DNA from: Nemertoderma westbladi
Lineage: Eukaryota > Xenacoelomorpha > Nemertodermatida > Nemertodermatidae
Length of the DNA: 50,939 bases
Reading direction: 5' to 3'
Assembly (NCBI GenBank): GCA_032718475.1
Contig: JAUCBJ010001190.1
Location: forward strand, 1-50,939
In this document: in pieces, positions 11,601 through 23,600 of the stretch
Numbering within the stretch: position 1 is the stretch's first letter
Layout: every line of letters begins with the position of its first letter
Notes under the pieces: model-generated
The model's input: the letters and a program-made list of their open reading frames with translations, nothing else
Database searches by the model: none
Told to the model about the DNA's origin: nothing
Made by a program: the position numbers and the translations under genes

Positions 11601-14600
11601 CAAAGTTTGTTCAAGTTATGATTGCTCAAGCAGCTTTCAAGAGTTTGCCAAACCAAATGGTAACTTTGTTCTCTGAGAAAAGAGCTTTCGAATGAGCCCA
11701 AAACGAACTCCATACGACCACTAGAACTGGAGATTATACAATTTGAAGATCTCCGATTACCGATAAGTCTATTCCGTGTATTCCCACAATGACCGCAGAG
11801 TCGCTTATTCAAGTCCCGTCTTTATTCCAGAAATTTGAAATTGTCTTATAAACTGATCAGTAGGTCCAGCAATCATAAAAAATTACCTTCTCGATTAAAA
11901 TGGTATGCTCTTTCTCGTGGAGACATCCAATTGGCACCACTGAGCACATAAATTTGCAGAAACTGAGTGCAAACCCCAAACGTCATCGCATTTACCGATA
12001 TCGCGATATATCGGAGCCAGAATCATCTACCCCAGATATCTCGAAAACTAAGAAAGATATGGGAAAACGGTTTCCATATTTAGATTTACCATGAAATTCT
12101 GCATCAGATAGGATATGTTTCAAAAATTCGACTTTTTGGTCAGAAAATGCGCTACAGCAAAAGGGTAGCAAAAGTGTGTAGGCCGAGAAATTGAATTATT
12201 TATAAATAACTCTAAAAATAAAATTTGGAAATTAATCTTGACCCAAGAAAACCAAAATTACAACGTCAAGTTGCTTTTTAAAGAACTCTTTTTGTGTGTA
12301 TATACCGTACTCCTATCGAAGTACCGTAACCAACTCTAAATACAGTCAGATTGAAATAGCTTCTTTCCAATTAATTGATTTGATTTCAGGAAATGTAAAG
12401 TTATTTCAGTGATGACAAAACTGACGTTAAAATATTTTTAGTTTTGTTTTTATAGCTGTTATCTTTTATCGAGTCTCTCAACCTTCTGTTCCCAACTATA
12501 TGTAACTCGTTACGTTTCTAGGCCTTGACTTCCCGCTGTTCAACGTGCAGCCAATCATTGGGTCGCATTCACAGTTGCGTTCATTGCGTTTACTTCGGTT
12601 GCTACCCCCGCAAGCACATACAGAATCACGCCAGGGAAACAGGGCACCATATCTGTTAGTACTGGGCCTCTAGTGCACTACAACTGGCCTATTATAGGGA
12701 GTGATTGTGGGTCGAATATGTCTTCTATTAAAACTTTGTTCGTTATTATTTGATTGTTTTGATTTTGGAATTGTTTTTAAAACATACATCAAAAGGCTGC
12801 CACTTCGTCTACTGGTGATATTCCTGGGCCTCCAATCACGAGGGCCAAGGCTCGATCCCTTTCCGTAGCAGCACTGTTTTGGCACAGTGCTTTAAATGCT
12901 GCAGCCTAGCTTCACCCATTCTTTCATCCTTTACTAGCCGATAAATTATTGGAACCAGGAAAACTTATAAAACAAACCTTCACATAGTTTAATATGTGAG
13001 AACACCCGTTGTGGTGAAAGTAAGCTCGTATAATTATCTGTAGAGTACAGTAATTAATATTCACCCTCGATTAATATAAAATAATTTATAATTGTAGCCG
13101 TTGATTTACGACTTGGGGCTACATATTGCCACCCTTGTGCCGACTATGTTTACAACGTAGACGTCGATAAATTAGCCAAGGACGCTTTCCAACGGAGTTG
13201 GGCTCGATGTGCAGGTATTTGTTATTAGAGAAAATAAATGTTGGTTAATAAATTGAACAATTCTTATTTACGAGTAAAAAGTTCGGTGAACCAGTGAAAC
13301 ACGAAACACCCGGGGGAACCCGAACGCACCTCTCCGGGCTTGTGTTGGGCGAGTAATTAAGGAGTGGAGTCTACTCTCTTGGGAGTTAGTGTGGCATCCC
13401 CGCCCCCTGTCTTATAGGTAACAGCCACGAGAGATGAGCCTACTGATAGTAATGGGGAGGGTTGCATCTAGGGAATAATCATTAGGCCTAATTCCTTCTT
13501 AGTTTCTAAACTGTAACACCCCCTTCCTACAATTCATAGTGACCAACTTTCTTCCAACCAACATGGCTCCAGTCTAATGGCTCCTCAATATATATTATCA
13601 CATTACGATACTTTTTTATTTAATTCTTTGTTGCAGCGCTTTAAATTCATTGTTTGTTACAGCGCTTTTTATTTTATTTTAATTTTATGTTACAGGCGCT
13701 TTTGATATTTGCCCAGACTGGGAACCAACCATCCAGGAACGGCAGTTACTCAATCGCGCTAAAAAGAGACGCAAAATAGTGGATAACTGCACTCTTGGTA
13801 GGATTCCTATAAATAGGTTTCTTAACTTGCAATTTTAACTTTAACTAACAATTTTACAACAATAACTATTTATTACATGGGGAATAAGTATAGGCTTTAT
13901 TTCCCCCGAGCTGTATAAGTTGACAAACGGGCTCAGCGACCAATAATATGTCACTAGGATTATGAGGGAAAAAATGTACTTTTTTTCATGCAATAATTTC
14001 GTTTAAAAGTATTTTTATACGTCATAATTATTGTGCGGCGATTGTAATTCTTATTTGATTGATTTATCGGGGAACTTATTTAAGGTTTCCACTGGAAGCT
14101 ATCAAGCTATGTGTGTAGTAATACTACTACTACTAGGATCGGCATGCTGCATTGCAGCTGCATTTTTAAGAATGCTGTGTCAGCTTGTCGACAAAATTGC
14201 ACCGCCACAACTCCCTATCACCCATTACATTTGCTAGATCATCCGCATCTTTAAGGCCAATGTCCTTTAAGATGCGTCTCAAGAAAGTCATGGGCTGTCC
14301 ACCATGCTTATTCACTCCATGAGGCTGCCAAAGCACAAGATTGTGCACTGGCTGGTCCTCACGGCGAAAGCAATGTCCTGCAAAGCGGAGGCGATTTTGT
14401 TCTAGTGTCAAGCTTGGGGGAACCATTGAGACACCTCCAATGTTATATAGTGTCTGGTTGGAGATGTGTGCATTGTACTTGACACAATGAACTGCCATCC
14501 GCCGAACTGACAAGTGAATGTGCCATCCAGAGATTTGATTATTGATAGTAACAATGTGTTGGCAAGCTGTATTTATCGAGGTGTTTGTTATTATACATTT

Positions 14601-17600
14601 ATTATAGGCTATATAGCTGGCTTTGAATTTAATACTCCATATCTCAAGAACCTGTGGCCTAGTGGTTGTAGTCTCGGCTTCCACCTCGAGGTCCCAGGTT
14701 CGAATCCGACACCACGCTGATGAGACCCAGTAAGGTCGAAACGCGTACGTGGTTTGGAGAGATATGAGATATTAATTTCAAGAAAAATTACGCGATTCCA
14801 AAATTTGTACACTACCCGGTTAAAAAGTACGCATGTGATGGGATTAGTCCTACAAATGCGCCAATAAAAGATAAGTTATTTTCGGTAAAATAAACTTATC
14901 ATTCGAGGTTAAGACCCCTAGATCCCTTCCTATAATAAATGTATCATAACAAACACCTCGAAAAATACAGCTTGCCAAAACCTTGTTACTATCAATAATC
15001 AAAAATCAGGGGCTAATAAAATGGCAGCTGGCTTTGAAATTAATACTCCATATCTCAAGAACCTGTGGCCTAGTGGTTGTTGTCTCGGCTTCCACCTCGA
15101 GGTCCTAGGTTCGAATCCGACACCACGCTGATGAGACCCAGTAAGGTCGAAACGCGTACGTGGTTTGGAGAGATATGAGATATTAATTTCAAGAAAAATT
15201 ACGCGATTCCAAAATTTGTACACTACCCGGTTAAAAAGTACGCATGTGATGGGATTAGTCCTACAATTGCGCCAATAAAAGATAAGTTATTTTCGGTAAA
15301 ATAAACTTATCATTCGAGGTTAAGACCCCTAGAACCCTTCCTATAATAAATCCAGAGATTTGATGTCCTCAGCAGTTAGAGCCCAGCATGGACTCTCATA
15401 GAGGAGTACTGGAACTACTGCTGCTCTAAATAATCGGACCTTACGTTTCCGATTAATTCTCGTTGACTTCCAAATCCTGGAAAGCCTATTCAAGGCTGCC
15501 CATGCCTTTCCCTTACGTATTCGAAGGTCCTCACCTGACTTCCGGATCCATGATCCCAGGTAACAGAAGTCATCCACATGCTCAAGCATACCATCTTTTG
15601 AGCTTATGCTCATCCGATCTGGAGAAGGGTCGTAGTGTAAATGCATTACAGTCTTGTATAGAGCTCCTGTATTTCCTACGAAACAGGATATGGTCTCTCT
15701 GGGACTTGTGACCACTGGGTTCACTATGAGTCATAGCTTTCCAGTTCGCTTCTTGAACTGGGTTCCAGCCGAAAACAATCCATTTCCAGAGATAAAATCC
15801 TGAAGATTGACGGAATTTCGGTTAACACTATTGCTATAGACCCAGGGCGAAGTAGGTGATTGATGCAGACTTGCATTAAAGTCTCCCAGGAATGTTAAGA
15901 ATGCATGCTGATCCACTCCATCAGTAGCTGCTTGTAGATTGTGGTATAAATTTTCCACCTCCTCTACAGGGGCAACACTAGTTGGAGAGTAGCACACAAT
16001 CAGAACCACCTTAGGAAACTTCTTAGCCAGTCTTCCAGAACATGAGAAGTGGCAACGGATGATGCGGTTAGAGATTTGGTCTATTTTGTCCAATGCTGCA
16101 TGTGCATTGCCACTATCATCTGCTGAGGCGAGTGCGAGTCGCCAACCGCCCCCATGTCCTTAATCAGAACCTCATCCGTCTGTCCAGTCTGCATTCGGTG
16201 CTCTTGAACACCCACTGCGCTAAGAGAAAGCTTATCTGCCAAGGCAGTCAGCTCACCTTGTCGCATTGGGGACCCGAGTGTTAGGGTGTTTACTGAGGCT
16301 AGTCTAGTGATTTGCCTCAGATTCACCAATGGCTTTGTTGGTCGGGGTGGAACATGAGAGTAGCCTCCAACTCCAGAATCCCTCTCCCCCTCGCAATCTG
16401 GCTTCGCTGGTGACCCAGTGTTTGGGCCAGAAAGGTCATCAGGAAAGGGACTCAAAGAATTGTTTGCCGCTCTCTCTCCAGTAGGGGGTGAGACAGGCAG
16501 CCGGTCAGGAGTTAACTGACGCCTGTGAGGCCGATTGTGTCCGGTCATTCCACTGGCCTCTAGTGGCTGGACCTGCGCATTACTAATGTAATCCATAGTG
16601 GGGGTTGGGGGGTGCTTTTTTGCCGAGTCAGCTCTCGGGGCAAATACCACACCCTGGTTTGCCATTCCACAGGGTGGGTGTCGCAGTGGAGTCAGATATG
16701 AGGCCCATCACCCATATCTACTCTGGCGCACATAACCCACCATTGGCTGTGCAGCTCATCTGCTGGGTCATGCCCTGTACCCTTTCATCCAGGTGCAGGT
16801 CGCAGTGAAGTGCTCTCAGACTGGACATGAGAACACTCTACTCCTGACCAGCCATTGGTAGATCACTATCTGCCTGGTCAGGCCATATACCCCTGCAGCC
16901 AAGTATATGGGTCCTTAATCCAGGACCAAGGGCGTCCTATTCCCAGAACGAAGGGGGTCCTAGTTAGTAGTTACAGGACCAGATTTGCCCTAGTAAGAGG
17001 GTCTATACATCTACAGGTGGCACCTCCTTTATGCTGCGTGGAGGTGGCAAGTTTTCTTGATCAATGACCTAGAATACCTGACCTGACCTTGTAGTAATAA
17101 CCAAAATGTGATTAAGCAAAATAAATACTACATGTATTTATTTAGCCCTGTGGCATAGCCCATTTAGTGTTACACTAATTTATACTTTTTTTAATTCATA
17201 TTGTTTGACCTTTAAGTAAATAGTTCACCTGTTCTTATATTTAGGGTTACGTGGACTAATTAATTTGGGACAGACTTGTTTTATGAACTGCATTCTACAA
17301 GCGATCGCCCACACACCAGTGCTACGCAACTATTTTCTATCCGATAAACACCATTGCCCGCCCTCTATGCTGTCCCAATGCGTCGCATGCGAACTCTCTG
17401 GTCTATTCCAGCAGGTAAGTCGTACAGCGGGTAATTTGTACAGCGGGTAAGTCGTACAGCGGGTAAGTCGTACAGCGGGTAAGTCGTACAGCGGGTAAGT
17501 CGTACAGCGGGTAAGTCGTACAGCGGGTAAGTCGTACAGCGGGTAAGTTGTACAGCGGGTAAGTCGTACAGCGGGTAAGTCGTACAGCGGGTAAGTCGTA

Positions 17601-20600
17601 CAGCGGGTAAGTCGTACAGCGGGTAAGTCGTACAGCGGGTAAGTCGTACAGCAGGTAAGTCGTACAGCGGGTAAGTCGTACAGCGGGTAAGTCGTACAGC
17701 GGGTAAGTCGTACAGCGGGTAAGTCGTACAGCGGGTAAGTCGTACAGCGGGTAAGTCGTACAGCAGGTAAGTCGTACAGCGGGTAAGTCGTACAGCGGGT
17801 AAGTCGTACAGCAGGTAAGTCGTACAGCGGGTAAGTCGTACAGCGGGTAAGTCGTACAGCGGGTAAGTCGTACAGCGGGTAAGTCGTACAGCGGGTAAGT
17901 CGTACAGCGGGTAAGTCGTACAGCAGGTAAGTCGTACAGCGGGTAAGTCGTACAGCGGGTAAGTCGTACAGCGGGTAAGTCGTACAGCGGGTAAGTTGTA
18001 CAGCGGGTAAGTCGTACAGCGGGTAAGTCGTACAGCGGGTAAGTCGTACAGCGGGTAAGTCGTACAGCGGGTAAGTCGTACAGCGGGTAAGTCGTACAGC
18101 GGGTAAGTCGTACAGCGGGTAAGTCGTCTAGCGGGTAAGTCGTACAGCGGGTAAGTCGTACAGCGGGTAAGTCGTACAGCGGGTAAGTCGTACAGCGGGT
18201 AAGTCGTGCAGCGGGTAAGTCGTACAGCAGGTAAGTTGTACAGCGGGTAAGTCGTACAGCGGGTAAGTCGTACAGCGGGTAAGTCGTACAGCAGGTAAGT
18301 CGTACAGCGGGTAAGTTGTACAGCGGGTAAGTCGTACAGCAGGTAAGTCGTACAGCGGGTAAGTCGTACAGCGGGTAAGTCGTATAGCGGGTAAGTCGTA
18401 CAGCAGGTAAGTCGTACAGCAGGTAAGTCGTACAGCGGGTAAGTCGTACAGCTGGTAAGTCGTACAGCGGGTAAGTCGTACAGCGGGTAAGTCGTACAGC
18501 GGGTAAGTCGTACAGCGGGTAAGTCGTACAGCAGGTAAGTCGTACAGCGGGTAAGTCGTACAGCGGGTAAGTTGTACAGCGGGTAAGTCGTACAGCGGGT
18601 AAGTCGTCTAGCGGGTAAGTCGTACAGCAGGTAAGTTGTACAGCGGGTAAGTCGTACAGCGGGTAAGTCGTACAGCAGGTAAGTCGTACAGCAGGTAAGT
18701 CGTACAGCAGGTAAGTCGTACAGCAGGTAAGTCGTACAGCGGGTAAGTCGTACAGCGGGTAAGTCGTACAGCGGGTAAGTCGTACAGCGGGTAAGTCGTA
18801 CAGCAGGTAAGTCGTACAGCGGGTAAGTCGTACAGCGGGTAAGTCGTACAGCAGGTAAGTCGTACAGCAGGTAAGTCGTACAGCAGGTAAGTCGTACAGC
18901 AGGTAAGTCGTACAGCAGGTAAGTCGTACAGCGGGTAAGTCGTACAGCGGGTAAGTCGTACAGCGGGTAAGTCGTACAGCGGGTAAGTCGTACAGCAGGT
19001 AAGTCGTACAGCGGGTAAGTCGTACAGCGGGTAAGTCGTACAGCGGGTAAGTCGTACAGCGGGTAAGTCGTACAGCGGGTAAGTCGTACAGCGGGTAAGT
19101 CGTACAGCAGGTAAGTCGTACAGCAGGTAAGTCGTACAGCAGGTAAGTCGTACAGCAGGTAAGTCGTACAGCAGGTAAGTCGTACAGCGGGTAAGTCGTA
19201 CAGCGGGTAAGTCGTACAGCGGGTAAGTCGTACAGCGGGTAAGTCGTACAGCAGGTAAGTCGTACAGCAGGTAAGTCGTACAGCGGGTAAGTCGTACAGC
19301 TGGTAAGTCGTACAGCAGGTAAGTCGTACAGCGGGTAAGTCGTACAGCAGGTAAGTCGTACAGCAGGTAAGTCGTACAGCAGGTAAGTCGTACAGCGGGT
19401 AAGTCGTACAGCTGGTAAGTCGTACAGCAGGTAAGTCGTACAGCGGGTAAGTCGTACAGCAGGTAAGTCGTACAGCGGGTAAGTCGTACAGCAGGTAAGT
19501 CGTACAGCAGGTAAGTCGTCTAGCGGGTAAGTTGTACAGCGGGTAAGTTGTACAGCGGGTAAGACGTACAGCAGGTAAGTCGTACAGCAGGTAAGTCGTA
19601 CAGCAGGTAAGTCGTACAGCGGGTAAGTCGTACAGCAGGTAAGTCGTACAGCGGGTAAGTCGTACAGCGGGTATAAGTCGTACAGCGGGTAAGTCGTACA
19701 GCGGGTATAAGTCGTACAGCGGGTAAGTCGTACAGCGGGTAAGTCGGGGTAAGTCGTACAGCGGGTAAGTCGTACAGCAGGTAAGTCGTACAGCAGGTAA
19801 GTCGTACAGCAGGTAAGTCGTACAGCAGGTAAGTCGTACAGCGGGTAAGTCGTACAGCGGGTAAGTCGTACAGCAGGTAAGTCGTACAGCAGGTAAGTCG
19901 TACAGCGGGTAAGTCGTACAGCGGGTAAGTCGTACAGCAGGTAAGTCGTACAGCGGGTAAGTCGTACAGCAGGTAAGTCGTACAGCGGGTAAGTCGTACA
20001 GCGGGTATAAGTCGTACAGCGGGTAAGTCGTACAGCGGGTAAGTCGGGGTAAGTCGTACAGCGGGTAAGTCGTACAGCAGGTAAGTCGTACAGCAGGTAA
20101 GTCGTACAGCGGGTAAGTCGTACAGCGGGTAAGTCGTACAGCAGGTAAGTCGTACAGCGGGTAAGTTGTACAGCGGGTAAGTCGTACAGCGGGTAAGTCG
20201 TACAGCGGGTAAGTCGTACAGCGGGTAAGTCGTACAGCGGGTAAGTCGTACAGCGGGTAAGTCGTCTAGCGGGTAAGTCGTACAGCGGGTAAGTCGTCTA
20301 GCGGGTAAGTCGTACAGCGGGTAAGTCGTACAGCGGGTAAGTCGTACAGCGGGTAAGTCGTCTAGCGGGTAAGTCGTACAGCGGGTAAGTCGTCTAGCGG
20401 GTAAGTCGGGGTCAGTCGTACAGCGGGTAAGTCGTATAGCGGGTAAGTCGTACAGCGGGTAAGTCGTACAGCGGGTAAGTTGTACAGCGGGTAAGTCGTA
20501 CAGCAGGTAAGTCGTACAGCGGGTAAGTCGTACAGCTGGTAAGTCGTACAGCGGGTAAGTCGTACAGCAGGTAAGTCGTACAGCGGGTAAGTCGTACAGC

Positions 20601-23600
20601 AGGTAAGTCGTACAGCGGGTAAGTCGTACAGCAGGTAAGTCGTACAGCGGGTAAGTCGTACAGCAGGTAAGTCGTACAGCGGGTAAGTCGTACAGCAGGT
20701 AAGTCGTACAGCGGGTAAGTCGTACAGCGGGTAAGTCGTACAGCGGGTAAGTCGTACAGCGGGTAAGTCGTACAGCGGGTAAGTTGTACAGCAGGTAAGT
20801 CGTACAGCGGGTAAGTTGTACAGCGGGTAAGTCGTACAGCAGGTAAGTCGTACAGCGGGTAAGTCGTACAGCGGGTAAGTCGTACAGCGGGTAAGTCGTC
20901 TAGCGGGTAAGTCGTACAGCGGGTAAGTCGTCTAGCGGGTAAGTCGTACAGCGGGTAAGTCGTACAGCTGGTAAGTCGTACAGCGGGTAAGTCGTACAGC
21001 GGGTAAGTCGTACAGCGGGTAAGTCGTACAGCGGGTAAGTTGTACAGCAGGTAAGTCGTACAGCGGGTAAGTTGTACAGCAGGTAAGTCGTACAGCGGGT
21101 AAGTTGTACAGCAGGTAAGTCGTACAGCAGGTAAGTCGTACAGCGGGTAAGTCGTACAGCGGGTAAGTCGTACAGCGGGTAAGTCGTCTAGCGGGTAAGT
21201 CGTACAGCGGGTAAGTCGTACAGCGGGTAAGTCGTACAGCGGGTAAGTCGTACAGCGGGTAAGTTGTACAGCAGGTAAGTCGTACAGCGGGTAAGTCGTA
21301 CAGCGGGTAAGTCGTACAGCGGGTAAGTCGTCTAGCGGGTAAGTCGTACAGCGGGTAAGTCGTCTAGCGGGTAAGTCGTACAGCGGGTAAGTCGTACAGC
21401 TGGTAAGTCGTACAGCGGGTAAGTCGTACAGCGGGTAAGTCGTACAGCGGGTAAGTCGTACAGCGGGTAAATTGTACAGCAGGTAAGTCGTACAGCGGGT
21501 AAGTTGTACAGCGGGTAAGTCGTACATCAGGTAAGTCGTACAGCGGGTAAGTCGTACAGCGGGTAAGTCGTACAGCGGGTAAGTCGTACAGCGGGTAAGT
21601 CGTACAGCGGGTAAGTCGTACGCAGGTAAGTCGTACAGCGGGTAAGTCGTACAGCGGGTAAGTCGTACAGCGGGTAAGTCGTACAGCGGGTAAGTCGTAC
21701 AGCGGGTAAGTCGTACAGCGGGTAAGTCGTACAGCGGGTAAGTCGTACAGCAGGTAAGTCGTACAGCAGGTAAGTCGTACAGCAGGTAAGTCGTACAGCG
21801 GGTAAGTCGTACAGCGGGTAAGTTGTACAGCAGGTAAGTCGTACAGCGGGTAAGTCGTACAGCGGGTAAGTCGTACAGCTGCAGGTAAGTCGTACAGCGG
21901 GTAAGTTGTACAGCAGGTAAGTCGTACAGCGGGTAAGTCGTACAGCAGGTAAGTTGTACAGCGGGTAAGTCGTACAGCGGGTAAGTCGTACAGCGGGTAA
22001 GTTGTACAGCGGGTAAGTCGTACAGCGGGTAAGTCGTACAGCGGGTAAGTCGTACAGCGGGTAAGTCGTACAGCGGGTAAGTCGTACAGCGGGTAAGTCG
22101 TACAGCGGGTAAGTCGTACAGCGGGTAAGTTGTACAGCGGGTAAGTCGTACAGCGGGTAAGTCGTACAGCGGGTAAGTCGTACAGCGGGTAAGTCGTACA
22201 GCGGGTAAGTCGTACAGCGGGTAAGTCGTACAGCGGGTAAGTCGTACAGCGGGTAAGTCGTACAGCGGGTAAGTCGTACAGCGGGTAAGTCGTACAGCGG
22301 GTAAGTCGTACAGCGGGTAAGTCGTACAGCAGGTAAGTCGTACAGCGGGTAAGTCGTACAGCGGGTAAGTCGTACAGCGGGTAAGTCGTACAGCAGGTAA
22401 GTCGTACAGCGGGTAAGTCGTACAGCGGGTAAGTCGTACAGCGGGTAAGTCGTACAGCGGGTAAGTCGTACAGCGGGTAAGTCGTACAGCGGGTAAGTTG
22501 TACAGCAGGGAAGTCGTACAGCGGGTAAGTCGTACAGCGGGTAAGTTGTACAGCAGGTAAGTCGTACAGCGGGTAAGTCGTACAGCGGGTAAGTCGTACA
22601 GCGGGTAAGTCGTACAGCGGGTAAGTCGTACAGCGGGTAAGTCGTACAGCGGGTAAGTCGTATACAGCGGGTAAGTCGTACAGCGGGTAAGTCGTACAGC
22701 GGGTAAGTCGTACAGCGGGTAAGTCGTACAGCGGGTAAGTCGTACAGCGGGTAAGTCGTACAGCGGGTAAGTCGTACAGCGGGTAAGTCGTACAGCGGGT
22801 AAGTCGTACAGCGGGTAAGTCGTACAGCGGGTAAGTCGTACAGCGGGTAAGTCGTACAGCGGGTAAGTCGTACAGCGGGTAAGTCGTACAGCAGGTAAGT
22901 CGTACAGCGGGTAAGTCGTACAGCGGGTAAGTCGTACAGCGGGTAAGTCGTACAGCGGGTAAGTCGTACAGCGGGTAAGTTGTACAGCAGGTAAGTCGTA
23001 CAGCGGGTAAGTCGTATAGCGGGTAAGTCGTACAGCGGGTAAGTCGTACAGCGGGTAAGTCGTACAGCGGGTAAGTCGTACAGCGGGTAAGTCGTACAGC
23101 GGGTAAGTCGTACAGCGGGTAAGTCGTACAGCGGGTAAGTCGTACAGCGGGTAAGTCGTACAGCGGGTAAGTCGTACAGCGGGTAAGTTGTACAGCGGGT
23201 AAGTCGTACAGTGGGTAAGTCGTACAGCGGGTAAGTCGTGCAGCGGGTAAGTCGTACAGCGGGTAAGTCGTACAGCGGGTAAGTCGTACAGCTGCAGGTA
23301 AGTCGTACAGCGGGTAAGTTGTACAGCAGGTAAGTCGTACAGCGGGTAAGTCGTACAGCAGGTAAGTTGTACAGCGGGTAAGTCGTCTAGCGGGTAAGTC
23401 GTCTAGCGGGTAAGTCGTACAGCGGGTAAGTCGTACAGCGGGTAAGTCGTACAGCGGGTAAGTCGTACAGCGGGTAAGTCGTACAGCGGGTAAGTCGTAC
23501 AGCGGGTAAGTCGTACAGCGGGTAAGTTGTACAGCGGGTAAGTCGTACAGTGGGTAAGTCGTACAGCGGGTAAGTCGTGCAGCGGGTAAGTCGTACAGCG

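Larger units (their letters stand above)
14540..15350 (+). mobile_element. Retrozyme-like tandem dimer (about 411-bp unit, tRNA head plus hammerhead), locus 1
   Basis: Two units repeat at a 411-bp period. Each has a tRNA-like head with a pol III A-box TGGCCTAGTGG (14655-14665; 15066-15076) and a consensus B-box GGTTCGAATCC (14697-14707; 15108-15118), followed by a type I hammerhead core. A unique about 200-bp tail ends GACCCCTAGATCCCTTCC. The left edge carries an inverted about 60-bp copy of the internal AACAAACACCTCG...CTTGCCA segment. The insert is bounded by duplications of TCCAGAGATTTGAT (14526-14539, 15351-15364); LINE copy A shows the empty site. No ORF of note. Target duplications and tandem structure fit retrotransposition in trans; the retrozyme assignment is inference. 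Confidence 0.75.

Noticed and set aside
11495-11812. 105-codon - strand ORF
   Set aside because: It crosses an arm and the centre of a large inverted repeat; no domain.
14650-14710. Functional tRNA gene
   Set aside because: A- and B-boxes are good but no acceptor stem or CCA-compatible end is seen; it recurs as the head of the ribozyme repeat.
20412-21527. 371-codon - strand open frame (repeating [16 protein letters not shown])
   Set aside because: It is a reading of the 16-bp minisatellite; three units make 48 bp, so any stop-free frame stays open. It begins and ends where indels break the period.
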